From contig CM066037.1 of assembly GCA_033557465.1 (NCBI GenBank), forward strand, positions 200,135,156-200,199,155: a stretch of DNA of 64,000 bases, given 5' to 3'. Shown here piece by piece: positions 52,926-64,000 of the stretch (its first letter is position 1; each line of letters starts with the position of its first letter). The notes under the pieces were generated by a model, which worked only from the letters and a program-made list of their open reading frames with translations, searched no databases and had not been told where the DNA came from. The position numbers and the translations under genes are program-made. This DNA comes from Ichthyophis bannanicus. Lineage: Eukaryota > Chordata > Amphibia > Gymnophiona > Ichthyophiidae.

Positions 52926-53046
52926 GACAAGAAAAACTGGCTGCCATTCGAGGTCCCAGATGCTACCTGAAAAGCAGCACGGCCATTAATCGATTTCCCC
53001 CCACCCCGACCCTCAGAGGTGGGATGTGTCAACCCCATACCCACTA

Positions 53047-53947
53047 TCATTGTGCTTCCTGCGGGCATACATACCCCGTGTACATACCAGACCGCCATCT
53101 CCCAATCCGTTGAATTACTGGCACACCAAGCCCTGCTGCTGCGGCACTCGTGGCAGCCCCGATACGAAAGGAGTGAAATGCAAATTTCTGATCATCACAC
53201 CCCAGGTACCATAGCGCCATGTACAGGACCACTGTAAACTGAAACTGAGTCAGTGGCCACGTGTTCTCATGCAAAAAAGAGCAAACCATCGGCTGCAAGT
53301 CGGCGTGCCACTTAAGCCTGCATGTTTAGGACAGGACAGGTGGGTAACATCCCGACCTTATAGAGGACTGCCCACTCTCCCCACCCCTTTTGATTGGGCT
53401 TAGACTGTGGACGAAAAATATGTAACTGTACCTGCCCAACTTGCATGTGCTGCCTATATAAGCCCCCTAATGATCTGGTTTGCCAGAGCGTGGGATCAAT
53501 TCACTGACCCGGAATGCCCCCAAAAAAGGCTACTGTGAACACTGCTTGGAACAAAAGGGACTCATAAGTTGAGGCTGTGACTGCCGGCAGAGCTGCCCAA
53601 ATACGTGCCAGCAGATCATGTGAGGCCGGGCACCTCCAGTCACACCTGTCCGGGAATCGCAAGCAGTTGCCGGACCACAAAAGTAGTCTGAGGGTTGCCC
53701 TATCCTGCTATTTTACTGAAAAGGAAACCCCGGCTACCGCAGCCCGAATCGAAGTCCTGGACCATCCCTTGGCCTTAGCCCACGTAATAAAGAAGCACAA
53801 CAGCCCGTCTGAAACTCGACCGCCTGGCCAACCCTTACCTTTGAGAAAACTGCCAACCTTCCGATATCTCCATACATAGGCCGTCCACATCGCTGGTGTC
53901 ACAGAGGATTGCAGCAATGCCATCAGCTCTGGGCTCCAATCCTTCAA
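53047..53947 (-). pseudogene. Ngaro-2 tyrosine recombinase
   Basis: The N-terminal piece (53,947-53,708) reads LMALLQSSVTPAMWTAYVWR and AKGWSRTSIRAAVAGVSF. The C-terminal piece (53,298-53,047) reads FAFHSFRIGAATSAAAAGLG (His-x-x-Arg), IGRWRSGMYTGYVCP (Tyr). Sequence between 53,300 and 53,700, with the first catalytic Arg, is frame-broken. Confidence 0.78.
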
Positions 53948-54012
53948 AGATGTGTGGGTTCTGGCATAGCTGTCGCCTCCACCTCAGGAGCCAATATATG
54001 GAACTGTGACCA

Positions 54013-55509
54013 TTAAAAACGGGACAATGAATCAGCTATGGAATTTTGAAAGCCTGGTATATGACGAGCACGTGCTGTCACATTAAGGCATAAACAGGCC
54101 AACACAAATATCTGCGTCAAAGCTGCCACCCACGGGCATTTGGGAGACTGCCAATTGATAGTCTCTACCACTGCTGCATTGTCACACCAAAAAACTATTC
54201 TTCTGTTCCGCAAACAATCAGGCCCAACTGCTAGTACTACTAAAATGGGAAAGAGCTCTAAAAAGGTAATGTTGCAAGTCAACCCCCACGCTCACCACTC
54301 TGACAGCCAGGCCTTGGTGCACCAAGCCCCTTGGCAATGCAGGGTGAAACCGCTACTGCCTGCAGCATCTGAGAACAGCTGTAAATCGGAATTTGAAACT
54401 TCAGGAAGCAGAAGAACCGAGCACCCATTGTATTCCGTTAAGAAGGCGTCCCGGACTTGTAGGTCCTCGCACATCCCATGGGACACCCGAACATGATGGT
54501 GCGACCTTATGACCCCTGTCATTGTCAGCGCCAGCCGTCTTGAGAAGGGGCGCCCCATAGGAATGGCCCGACATGCAAAATTGAGATACACTGCAGGGCC
54601 TTCAGTCCTTGGTCAGTTGACTTTGGACGCTGACCAAACTTCCGCAACCAATCCTCGCAGCTTGTCTACCTTCTCCAGCGGCAGATGCACCACTAGTGCT
54701 ACGGAATCTAATTCTGTGCCCAAGAAGGTGAGACACGTCGGTCCCATAGTCTTCCCAGCAGCTAATGGCATGCCAAACTCACAAGCTATCCCTTAGAAAA
54801 CTATTAGCAGCATGGCGCACGTATCCGATTGATCAGGTCCAATGAATAGGAAATCATCCAAATAGTGCACCATGCTGTTAATGCCCATCTTTTGCATCAA
54901 GACCCAATGCAAAAATGTGCTGAAGGCCTCGAAATAGGCGCAAGATATGACACAACCTATGGGCATACACTTGTCAAAATGGTATCCACTGCTGAATTGA
55001 AACCCTAGCAGCAGGAAAGCGGAGGGATGTACCTGGAGAAGCCTGAAAGCAGATTCAATGCCCACCTTTGCCATAAGTGCCCATGCGCCACATTGGCACA
55101 TCAGGGAAACAGCCGCATCAGAGGAGGCATACATGACGGTACACACCTTCGGCAGTATATGATCATTTACCGACTCACCTGGTGGGAAAGATAAGTTGTG
55201 TATCAACCTAAATTTCCTGGGTTTATTTTTGGGAACTACCCACAGTGGGGAAATCATAAAGGGACGAAAAGGAAGGGCTGGAAAAGACCCCACAATTCGG
55301 CCAAGTGCACGCTTGACCTCAATTTTCCCACACACCAGACACTTCGCTGTCATATCACTTATGCTGCCTTGATATGGAATAAGAAACCCCTGCTCAAAAC
55401 CCTGCAACAACTGCCCCCCCCACCCCCTGTTCCCCATATCTAAGGAGCCATGGCCGCAAGGCATCGACCTTTGCTGGTGTTGGGGCCAGCTGAAACATTG
55501 CATAGTCAC
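54013..55509 (-). pseudogene. Ngaro-2 reverse transcriptase - RNase H
   Basis: RT in 55,509-54,793: KNKPRKFRLIHNLSFPPGES, AKVGIESAFRLLQVHPSAF (the palm Asp of KADIES is Gly here, so catalysis is lost), GCVISCAYFEAFSTFLHW and MVHYLDDFLFIGPD. After breaks, RNase H: LQLFSDAAGSSGFTLH, NITFLELFPILVVLAV, FWCDNAAVVETIN and ARHIPGFQNSIADSLSRF. A stop or frameshift lies at about 54,790 and near 54,290. Confidence 0.82.
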
Positions 55510-55514
55510 TTACT

Positions 55515-56615
55515 AGCAGGCAGGGCCCCCCCCCCCCCATGCCTTCCTTGCTGCATTTGGTTGCGGCATGACTGCCCCCACATAGGGAACAGGCATGTTG
55601 AAACTTGCAGTCCAGGAATGGACAGGACACTTTGTTAAATCGCCAGCACAGATCCCCGTCCCCATTCCACCTTTGGACGACATGGAGCTTGCCACTGTGC
55701 TCCGAAAAGACTGGGGCCCTGATAGTGCTCCACTGGCCCCACTCTTGGGCCCAGCTCCCCCTCTGCCTACAACCCCCCACTTAGCAGACATTTGTGTGAA
55801 CCACAAATTAACATCCTTTGTCCTCCGAGAGGTGGGTATTCTCTTCCATCATGTTCCAAAAATCCTTGTCATAATTTAACCAGGCCCATCCCTCGTGCAC
55901 TTGAGACACCACCAAAATAGCATCCACGTAGGCCAATAACTCACCATACTGCTCCAGGAAATAGTGTCCCCAAACACTGGAAAGCCTCAGAAAGGCTCTT
56001 GTCCAGTTAAGAGTGTTCCGGGACACCTTCCTCACTCTGTTGGATTTTTTGTCATCTTTCCACTTCTTTCTGCTCTCACCTAAATGCTTCCGCCCCTCGA
56101 GGAGCCGAAAAATATAGATATAGCGCCTCTTCTTGATCTTGTGCTATAATTTTCGTTGAACCCCTTCCATCTATGAGGCCAGTGTGGGTGTTCCGCCCCC
56201 TTTCTCCTGCTTGGCCCCACTCTCTTGGATGCCCTCGACGACCCACTGGATGACATAGAAGAAGTCAATGATGTAGAGTTGTGCCGACATTGGTGGGTGT
56301 GTTTATGCTTGTCCCTTACCTTCCTCCCTTCCCCTTGTACCAGCCCCAAAGCAACCTTATCCTTGGAGCCGTACCCATCCACGGTCGCATGCTCACCTGA
56401 CTGTGGGGCTGAAAATTAGAGTGCTGTAAGAGAGTGTCCGCTCTGTACCGGGATGTTCCCTGCCAAAGCTGCGTCTGGGGATTCCACGGGTGGCTGGCTA
56501 CTCTGGACCAGGGTGCTCCATGCCGACGAAGAGTCCTCGGACCCACAATCTTGCTCTGTACTATCAAGAGCAAACCTTTGTATCTGGTCCCATTGTTCGC
56601 CTTCAGTTCCATGCT
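55515..56615 (-). pseudogene. Ngaro-2 gag
   Basis: Pieces: 56,612-56,316 and 56,382-56,080 (basic, Ser-rich), 56,035-55,808 (NWTRAFLRLSSVWGHYFLEQ, then EGWAWLNYDKDFWN), and 55,780-55,500 with LCWRFNKVSCPFLDCKFQHA, CSLCGGSHAATKC. The last is the same zinc finger as in Ngaro-1, here linked without the Ngaro-1 TGA as far as the broken frames allow one to tell. Confidence 0.75.
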
Positions 56616-57582
56616 CTCTCGCCACCTGTGGGGAAGAAAAATCAGAAACCCAGCAGGCCACTAACCACCCACCTGCTGCCACAGATCAGACACCATCCTC
56701 GCCTGACAGCGACCAACACCCAACTCCATAGCCCCAGCCCTCGGGAGGCCCAAGAACCCATGGTCCTTGCCCAAGGGGGGTGGTGGATAACCACTCTGGG
56801 GTATATTTAGGGGTAGGGCTGCCCCAGCCCTGAGTCCAGTTTGCATGATCTGTCTCCATGCCCCTATGCCACCGTCGCCTTTGTGCTGACTCTCCAAACC
56901 CCCTGCCCCCTGCTGCATCTCACCCTGCTCCTGGCCCACCCCCCAGTGGACCTGCTTCCTAATCACCCTCAACTCCTACCTGTCTCCCCCTCAAAAGCAC
57001 TACCCTCCCTATTATCATGTCCCCCACCTGTCCCCTCATCTTCTATGTTCCATTCCTCTCCCTTAAACCGCCCCCCCCCCATGTCTTTCCCTCATGTCAT
57101 CCTTGGTGTCCTCCTCCTGCTACTGCTACCCCTTCCCCTCCCCCTCCCAGCTGGAGTTTTTACCCATTTCCTGGCCCTGCTCCCTCCTTTACTAGCCCGG
57201 GAGGATGCCCTGATGCAACCCTGCCCTCCCCCCCCCCCCCCCGCAAAGGCTCTCACCGCCCTAGACATCCCTCACAGCATAGCCCCTCTCTGAATGCCCC
57301 GCTGGGCAGAAGGGAATATTCCGTGCCTCCTCCGCTGCATTGGCTTGCCCTCCTGTTCCTCAGTCACGTCTCCCACATGCGCCGCCAGACCGGGCCTTCC
57401 TGCTGCTCCCCTCCAATAGTCACCGTATGAGCAAACGCCCGACTCCGCAACCCTGGGACACTGCATGCTGCTGCTCACCAGCCCTGTCACCATTGTTCCG
57501 AGGGACCGCAACGACGAACCTGACCGCCAAGGAGTCTGGGCCCCAGGTAAAGTTCAGCGCTTCAAGTCCACCACTGCCCACC
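56616..57582 (-). other. Ngaro-2 leader
   Basis: C-rich on the plus strand, with several C runs (57,070 and 57,229-57,242). No gene; corresponds to the 5' leader between A1 and gag. Confidence 0.45.
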
Positions 57583-57835
57583 GCCCATCTTCACTCAGCA
57601 CAGGAGGGAACTGGGCTAACGGGGCCACGAGGCTCAGAGCTCCCAGGCCCCTCCCACAATTGCACCCGGCCCACCCAATCAAATCACCCCAAGTTACCAG
57701 GCAGGGCGATTTGAATCAATACCCAGCCCCTTTCCCCCCTCCTCTTCAGGCCTACTGGTGCCAGGCCCCGGGTTACATCGGCTCCGGGATCTTGACCCTG
57801 CAGCCTGCTTCATTACTCTTACCTCAGGTATACAG
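57583..57835 (-). repeat. Ngaro-2 A1 terminal repeat
   Basis: Shares CTTCACTCAG, AGGAGGGAACTGGGCTA, ACCAGGCAGGGCGATTTGAA and CTGCTTCATTA with A2 at 51,591-51,834, in the same order. Confidence 0.8.
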
Positions 57836-58814
57836 ATGGTTGGAGCACAAATTTACATGCATAAATTATAAAATAGTATAAGCGGTATATGCTTGAGGAA
57901 TCTAAGCATTTGCAAGTGCTTGTGCCTAGATTTAACATACGTTTTTGACCACTTACATCCCTATGGAAATGTAGTTATGCCTTCTGAGGGGTAGTTAACT
58001 GCTTCTGCAGTAGCGGCTGCTGTGTTAAGGTTAAGCCTGTTTCCTCTCTCATTCCAGCCACATCCCTTGTAAATAATAAAGTATTACCATAGAGATTTTT
58101 GATGTTAATACATGTTAAATTTTGACAGTAATGTGCACTAATGTCAAAACCTTACCACAGTTTAGTAAATATGTGTTTAGTGAAATGAAAGTCTCATCTA
58201 TTACTTACTTATTGACTTTTGCCTCTTTATATTAAAATAAATCTAATATTTGTGCACAGGGAATTAAAATATATTCTCCCTGTTTCCAAAGAATGCTAGT
58301 GTTGAGTTTCATTTTAAAAAATTACTACATAAAGGGGCCTGGTTAATGCACATTTTGGTGAGCAGTAATGCAGCCTGAAAAGCTAATGGGCGAGCATGGC
58401 AGCTACCGCCCACTAAAGGACATGTTGTGCTAGTTCTAGGAGTGGGTGGGTTAAAGTCTGAGTGTGGGTATGGAGAACACTGTGCCGCTGTGGGTGTCAT
58501 TAGGTGCATCTAGGTTGATCATGCCATCCGTTAGTATTTGCAGTTGTGTGCTAACTGCTGGAAACATGCCAGAATATGCCCCTGACAACACATAAGAGGT
58601 TCACTTAAGGCACAATGGTATTGCCACTATCGCATGGTAAATGCAAACCTTTAGTAAAAGTACTTCATTATGAAAGATACCATATACATTTTCAGTTACT
58701 AGTGATGTTGAATTTTATTTTAATTATTTCAATTACTGCAGCAGTAAACTGTAGTATGGTGGACTAATTCATTTCTTTTAATTTTGTTATATAATTCTTA
58801 ATTTTTTCTATCAG
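57836..58814. other. Repeat-like intergenic or intronic sequence
   Basis: AT-rich, with simple T/A-rich repeats and TTAGTAAATATGTG-like text resembling 50,880-51,000 on the other side of Ngaro-2. At the right end a pyrimidine-rich tract leads to the exon at 58,815. Confidence 0.35.
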
Positions 58815-58945
58815 CTTTTGGTGAATCAGAAATCCACTGTGAAAGGAGTCATCGATAAAGAAAACTCTGAAACAAACACTGAACAAGGCAAAGACAATTT
58901 ACTAACAAAAAATGAGCCAAGGAGAGTTAAAATATTCGATGGAGG
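58815..58945 (+). CDS. Candidate host exon, possibly HIVEP-family zinc-finger gene
   Basis: A T-rich tract ending TTTTTTCTATCAG is a good 3' splice site. The 131-bp exon reads open from phase 0: LLVNQKSTVKGVIDKENSET, then DNLLTKNEPRRVKIFDGG. It ends in GGAGG followed by GCAAGT, the consensus of a GC-AG donor (alternatively the GT of CAAGTATT three bases on). From memory, PRR(V/I)KIFDGG precedes the YKSNEEYVYV segment and second zinc-finger pair of HIVEP (Schnurri) transcription factors, with an intron in between; phase 2 here would fit. I see no neighbouring exon in the window, so introns must be long. The assignment is from recall and unverified. Confidence 0.5.
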
Positions 58946-58951
58946 GCAAGT
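58946..58951 (+). promoter_or_regulatory. Possible GC-AG 5' splice site
   Basis: AGG then GCAAGT matches the strong consensus that non-canonical GC donors need. If used, the exon ends in phase 2. Confidence 0.4.
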
Positions 58952-59244
58952 ATTTTGGTTTGGTTTAAATTTGTTAGTTTTATTTTCTAACCAAATTGCC
59001 TGTGTTTACTAGCCTTTCTATAAAATGTCCAACCCTATATTTTTTGTTTCATTTTTTTTCAGGAACTCTTAGTCAAAAACCTATTATGTTTATATGAATA
59101 TTGCAACTCATTTACAGTTCATGACAACATATTTTAACAGGTTTGCTTGTAAAAAAAAAATCTTTCAGTGTGCTTTGGAATGAAGAAATCATTTATATTT
59201 TATCTGCTATCTGGTAGATATTGCCACTTGCACCTGACACCTTG

Positions 59245-59392
59245 AACTGAGTATATCCAAACGAATATGCATGAGACATTTGCATATATACACAGTAAAA
59301 TTGTTTCTCCTTCACATCTAGAGAGATCCTGAAAACCAGACCAGTTAAGTGTGCTTCCTGGACACTCAAGAACTACTGAACTATATCATGAC
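59245..59392. repeat. Decayed relative of the 45,914 MITE
   Basis: CGAATATGCATGAGACATTTGCATAT and, further on, GAGATCCTGAAAACCAGACC with AGTTAAGTGTGCTTCCTGGA echo the arms of the element at 45,914-46,100, with many changes. Confidence 0.45.
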
Positions 59393-60365
59393 ATGAGCAG
59401 AAGAATATTTACTTTTTAATTCTTTATTAGATTTAAGTTGTAATGTCTATATGCTGAAGGTGTTCAACGCATAGATTGCTATGCACTAATAGCTTGACGC
59501 TAGACCAGTTTATAATTGCATTAGCGTGTATGCTCTATAGTTGCATGTGTACACTTTAATTTTAAAATCATGTCAAATGAAGCTTTAGAGTGTGCATAAT
59601 AAATAGCATATGTCCTCACGTAAGGCCCAAAATTTAACACTTGTCTTAAACCAAGTATTAATATTTTAGTCTGTATGCAAATATAAGGGCTCAGTAAACA
59701 GGATAAATTGAGGGTGAAAATGGAGCTGTTAAACTGCTGTGGGGTGTGTGCAGCGGAAGACAGTAAAGAGGATGAGGAGGATAAAGCGAGACAGAGGGAG
59801 GTGGCTAGGAAGGGGAGGTACCAACACACGTCTTTTAAATTCCATATTTTATATATACAAGAAAATGTAATTTCAAAACCAAGGTTTACCATTGACCATG
59901 CTTTTCATGCTTGTAACTATAGTAGTTAGGGCACATCTTACAAGTTCCAATTGAATATCATAATTGTACTGAAACATTGCACTGCTTGTGCTCTTTTTTT
60001 GTTGCCCGTCATTACTGGAGATAGGCTCATTTTATGCCAAGTGTTCACAGTGTCTGGGCTCTGTTTCAGAATAATAAAGCGATTACCGATTGGTTAAAGC
60101 AGTCATCTTCATCTTTATTACAGTAACAGGAATTAGCTAAATATGTGTGATTAGGTGCAAAACAAAATAGAGACACGTCCACTAAGAAAGCAGCAGTCTA
60201 AATAACCAAAGACACTCAGTCTTTCACAGACCTGAATGTCTACTCTTATAGGAAATTCTGTGGGGTGCCCAAATGGCCAGAGGTTTTTTTTTTCTCTAAT
60301 TTTTAACTGCCTCTTAAACTGATGACAGGAACTATTACTGTTGTCTCTATTCATGTAAACATTTT

Positions 60366-60415
60366 AAATTCCCCTTTTAAAAGGCAGTCTATGTTCAAAT
60401 TCCCCTTTTAAAAGG
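60366..60415 (+). repeat. Short direct repeat
   Basis: AAATTCCCCTTTTAAAAGGC occurs twice about 31 bases apart; each copy also contains the palindrome CCTTTTAAAAGG. Confidence 0.8.
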
Positions 60416-62520
60416 CTGTCCACTTGGCTAATTTAAGAGAGACATTTATTTAAAAAAAAGATGAGCATTTGGTTTGCTTACCCAAGTTTCTCCCTCTGTT
60501 TTTTTTTTTTTTACTTCCAATCATCTGGAGTGGAAAAAAGTAGGTGTGGGTGCATTTCTCTCTGAGGACTTGCAGCCAAAAATATTGTAGAGTTGCAGAT
60601 CCAGGTTTGGGGGGGGGGGAAGATATTTGGTGCTACATGTTTATATTTTCTACTCCCTTTAAGATTGTGTGTGTGGCCATGCAACAAATATATCTCATAA
60701 ACCCCTTTTTCTTGCACTAGAAGATAAAATATTAGAACCAGGGGAGGGCTATTACCTTTATCCCAAATTGGACTTTACTAAACAGGCACCCAGAGAAGGG
60801 AAGACAGGAAAGCATTTCATAGCTTCTTGAGATCATTAGGAGTCTGTGATGTATTGAGGGCAAGATTTCCACTAAGAAAAGAGTAAAGGGTAGGTATTCA
60901 GCAATTTTAAAGTGTGCTGAATATTTGGTTTTGCTGCCGTCGGTGTTTCTATCTGGTTAGTGATGATATTCAGCTGCTAACTGGATAGCTACAACCACAT
61001 GCAGTTAGGACAACCATTGACCTGTCCTATTTTTAGATGGTTTTCCTATTTAGTTAGCAACTAAATATTGCATTAAGCTCTTCCCGCAGACCACCCCAAA
61101 ACTAACAGGACATTTTCAGGGTGATCTGTGGGGATATTCAGCAGCACTACTCAGTTAGTGCTGCTGAATTTTGGGTTTGCCAGGGTTTACATGATTTGCA
61201 AGTGCTGCAAACCTCATAGACCCTTCTGAATATCTATCTCTATACCTTTTCATTCTAATGTTCATGGCGCCTTCAATAGAATTGACTATATTTGAATAGA
61301 TTGGCCTATAGTATGGTGTATGACTATGGACTGATCACTTGCCAATGTGGATGGAAATTAGTCTTGCCCAGGTTATACCTAGACTTTGGTTTTAGAAATT
61401 AAATGAGTTTGCTTGACAAAGCTGAAATGAAAAATCAAATTGGAATAGCTATAAAGGAATATTTTGCATTCAATGCATTGGAGTCTCTTTTCCAGTCTGC
61501 TGTGGGATGTCTGTGATTAGAGGCAATGTCATACAATGTGTGAGTCATCAGAGATGAGGGAGGCTGAGATGGGCAGACTGGCCTTGGTTATCAAACAACT
61601 TGAGGATAAAGATTGTTACCTCCCCCCTCCCAATACTTGCTAAAGAGTTGAAATCTTTCAGAAGGAAACTTCTCGTACATCTGGAAGCATAGGCTTCCCC
61701 CCTCCCCCTCCCCAGGATCTCATGAAGCCTGCTTATCACAAATGAACTATTAAGAGCGTTGGGATCCCCAACCTTACTAGATTTTACCAAGCTGCCCAGA
61801 TAAGGATGCTGTTAAAGTGATGGTCTTTTCAAAAGTAGTAGGTCCAGGTGGAACAGACCATGCTAGGGCATCACACCTCTGCTCTCTCCTCAGCTGCTTC
61901 TTGCCCTGTGACTCCCTCTAGATGTTGTTAGGGGCTGGAGAATGGCCACCAACAGACTGTTCAATCCCTCTTCATGGTACAGTGGCTAGCCTTTGGGTGT
62001 GGTTTATATAGAAGTTGGATTTTCCTTCCCAGAGGAGTCTCCTCCCAGCCTGATGTAACCGAGCAGAAGGTAACCGTTTCTCTTCTAGAAAATTATAGGG
62101 TCATCTCCAGGCTACTTTGTAGTAATATAGTAGGGACGCTGGAGGTCTCTGCTGCTCAAAGCAGTGGCATCCAAGGCATCTCTACAGCCATACAATGTAC
62201 TACTTATCATTTGCTAAGAAACACATAGGGGGATATTGCACACATGTGGGAAAATGTTTTGTGGTCTGATGGCAAGTTTTGAAGACTGCAGGACACAGAC
62301 AATCTTTGCCCAACTCAAAAGAGCTTGAGCTATTCTGCCCAGAAAAATGGTTGCTTTATCCTAAATGATTCATGGCTGTTTTTGCTGCAAAAGGAGTTTC
62401 CAGCAGGCATTGAGTTAAGGAATTTAAAGACTTATGGAATCAAGACGTTTTGGTTTGTTATTATTTTCTGAAATATTCTATAATTGTTCTTTCACATTAA
62501 AAGTGCTGATTATGTTTTGT

Positions 62521-62640
62521 ATTTATTTATTTGTTTGTTTTTATATACCGTACTTTTCAAGATCAGTGCGGTTTACGTATAACATGAACAGTAGATCACT
62601 GAAACAAAGTCCTACTTTAATTTATTTTGAATTGAATTTT
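62521..62640 (-). repeat. LINE 3' tail fragment (L2-like)
   Basis: TTTATTTATTTGTTTGTTTT, then ATATACCGTACTTTTCAAGA and GTGCGGTTTAC, reads on the minus strand as a LINE 3' end with an (ATAA)n-like tail. Same style as 47,033 and 63,898. Confidence 0.55.
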
Positions 62641-63514
62641 TTAGACAGCAGAATCTAAAAAATGCACAAGGATGCAACACTTGCAATGCACTATAAGTAG
62701 ATATGAACAGAGGGTGGGTGGGTGGACTGATTGGGGTTGCTGGGCCACCAGGATTTTTTTATTGGGTGGGTGGGGGATCATGGCTACCGGGGACTTTGTT
62801 TCTGTCGGGGGGCTTGGTGTCCTGGGGAGCACTGCTCCCCCGACAGTATGCTGATGGCATCGTGGGCTTTCCCCGATGTCTAGGTCATCTGAGGTAAAGT
62901 GTCAAACTTCACCTCAGATGACCCTGTTTCTCCGGGACAGTATTCAAAACTTGCGCTGACTTCTGTGCTCACATGTTTGGCTTGCTCTTCCAGTTTAACA
63001 CTGACGTTTTGCACACTGGGTAGTTTGAATATTGCTTCCAGAGCATAGAGTCAGTATTAGTCATGCTATGAAACTGTGCGCTAGAACTTTAAGCACTGGG
63101 TTGTAGTGCAGGTTTTCTGCTTCAGCCTGTATGCTACTAGTCAAAAAGCAGTCTGGATAAAACTCACAGATAGTGTCTTCTAGGATCTTGAGCTTCTGCT
63201 CTTAAAATGATAGTATACTACACTACATGTGTCCTACATGCTTTCAGATAATATGGACAGTATGCAAGACAGGTGTTGCAGTTAAGAAAATATTGCAACA
63301 CTTAAACATAAAGTGCCTCATAAAAGACATCACATGGGAATTAGGAGGGATGTCCATGAGGTAGTCTCTTCCTTCCAAGTTTGGAAGTTCCTCTCCAGTT
63401 TTTAGCCTCTGACCCTCTGCTGCTGCATAGTATAGATGGAGTGGATGCTTAACAGACGGGAGCAATGTCAGAGGATAGAGTGCATGATGCCTGAAATTAC
63501 TTTGTTGTTGTAAG
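62641..63514. other. No gene recognised
   Basis: GTCATCTGAGGTAAAGTGTC (62,883) is followed by its inverse, CTTCACCTCAGATGAC, forming a short foldback at 62,883-62,921. Otherwise nothing supported. Confidence 0.35.
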
Positions 63515-63863
63515 CACTGTTCCCTCTAAGCTGTGCGCATGTGCGCGCGCGCACACACCTCGCTGAGTGAGCGCACATAATTTATAACAGAGCGCACAAA
63601 AATTAAAGTTCTGATTCTGATAGAAACAACACAGATGTCTTAAAATTTAAAAGTTGTTGTGTATTTACGGTTTTCACAAGTTGTACAATATTTTTTAGTA
63701 CAATCAATGTGGTGTACATTCTGTATTCTGACGTGTAGTCAAATTTTAAAGTATATAACTCCGAGTGTCGTTATGTGGCGCACAAAAATTTAACATTCCT
63801 TCAAAAGCTGCACAGCTGATATTTTATGGGCACATAGCCTACAGAAAATTGGAGGGAACATTG
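63515..63863. mobile_element. hAT-type MITE with 8-bp duplication, copy 2
   Basis: CACTGTTCCCTCTAAG and GGAGGGAACATTG ends, flanked by GTTGTAAG at 63,507-63,514 and 63,864-63,871. It is the reverse-orientation partner of 31,147-31,517, sharing the GTGCGCGCGCGCAC block, ACTCCGAGTGTCGTTATGTG and AAAAGCTGCACAGCTGATAT-like segments. Confidence 0.88.
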
Positions 63864-63897
63864 GTTGTAAGTAAGGCAATGATAGCTGTCACTGCTG

Positions 63898-64000
63898 TGG
63901 TTTATTTATTTATTTATTTAGCAAACACTTATATACCGCTGCTTCCTACGATCAGCTGCGGTTTTCTTTACAGAATCATCATGTATCGTACAATACAATG
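63898..64000 (-). repeat. LINE 3' tail, continues past the window
   Basis: GGTTTATTTATTTATTTATT, then CACTTATATACCGCTGC and GATCAGCTGCGGTTTTC. A LINE 3' end on the minus strand whose body would lie beyond position 64,000. Confidence 0.55.

Larger units (their letters stand above)
51060..57835 (-). mobile_element. Ngaro-2 retrotransposon, decayed, with split repeats
   Basis: On the minus strand the order is A1 (57,835-57,583), gag, RT-RNase H, YR, hydrolase, B1 (52,285-51,835), A2 (51,834-51,591), B2 (51,520-51,080). This A1-genes-B1-A2-B2 layout is the hallmark split direct repeat of Ngaro elements. Genes match Ngaro-1 in kind but carry many stops. Confidence 0.82.
58952..62520. other. Low-density sequence, no gene supported
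   Basis: AT-rich with scattered old repeats. Short open stretches (59,708-59,929, 61,974-62,228 and others) lack splice context or motifs. A decayed foldback MITE lies near 59,250 and a direct repeat at 60,366-60,414. Confidence 0.4.

Noticed and set aside
56841..57881. Plus-strand proline-rich ORFs of 120-150 codons
   Set aside because: Antisense to the Ngaro-2 leader and A1 repeat; Pro runs come from C-rich low-complexity DNA.
59708..59929. Possible exon with Cys residues and an acidic/basic stretch
   Set aside because: No convincing acceptor in front, no known domain, and the downstream half is AT-rich; not supported.
62672..62897. Gly/Trp-rich short ORFs
   Set aside because: They arise from a local G-rich stretch (GGGTGGGTGG) and have no support.

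Overview
This is vertebrate nuclear DNA made up almost entirely of transposable elements, many of them nested. No bacterial gene organisation is present, and introns and dispersed repeats dominate. CR1, L2 and L1 LINEs, DIRS and Ngaro tyrosine-recombinase (YR) retrotransposons, a Penelope-like element (PLE), and hAT, Tigger, piggyBac and palindromic MITE DNA transposons occur together. This mixture points to a large, repeat-rich genome such as an amphibian. A caecilian is my best guess, but that is inference from repeat style and not proof.

Layout. 1-1.3 kb: a broken, transposon-like protein gene of a family I cannot name. 1.4-8.1 kb: CR1 fragments, then a nearly full-length CR1-A element on the minus strand with an intact esterase ORF1, a lightly damaged ORF2 and about 2.7 tandem 5' monomers. 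8.1-13.75 kb: a minus-strand PLE (RT, then a GIY-YIG-like motif) whose repeats carry hammerhead-like motifs, ending in a 554-bp near-perfect palindrome. 13.75-19.1 kb: a second CR1-A copy split by an ORF1-only L1, then fragments of an RLE-type LINE and an L2-like LINE. 19.1-27.8 kb: a DIRS element whose gag is split by a nearly intact Ngaro element (gag, RT-RNase H, YR, SGNH hydrolase). 28.3-32.4 kb: a second CR1 family (CR1-B) carrying a hAT MITE. 32.4-34.3 kb: piggyBac and L2 remnants. 34.3-39.4 kb: a third CR1-A copy and another L2 endonuclease. 39.9-45.9 kb: DIRS remnants, one with inverted terminal repeats and a deleted RT palm. 46.2-49.8 kb: a dead Tigger split by a 5'-truncated L2-like LINE. 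49.9 kb: a 5S rRNA-derived sequence. 51.06-57.83 kb: a decayed Ngaro on the minus strand that keeps its split direct repeats. 57.8-64 kb: lower-density sequence with the only candidate host exon (58,815-58,945, possibly a HIVEP-family gene) and a second hAT MITE.

How the parts relate. The autonomous machineries are separate: CR1/L2/L1 (target-primed reverse transcription with an APE-type endonuclease), PLE (RT plus GIY-YIG) and DIRS/Ngaro (RT-RNase H plus tyrosine recombinase). Two unrelated retrotransposon classes here, CR1 and Ngaro, both encode SGNH-type hydrolases. Nesting gives a relative order: the DIRS predates Ngaro-1, CR1-A copy 2 predates the L1, CR1-B predates the hAT MITE, and the Tigger predates the L2. 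Only the Ngaro-1 ORFs and the ORF1 of CR1-A copy 1 look close to functional. If the HIVEP-like exon is real, the window lies in or next to long introns of a host gene on the plus strand.
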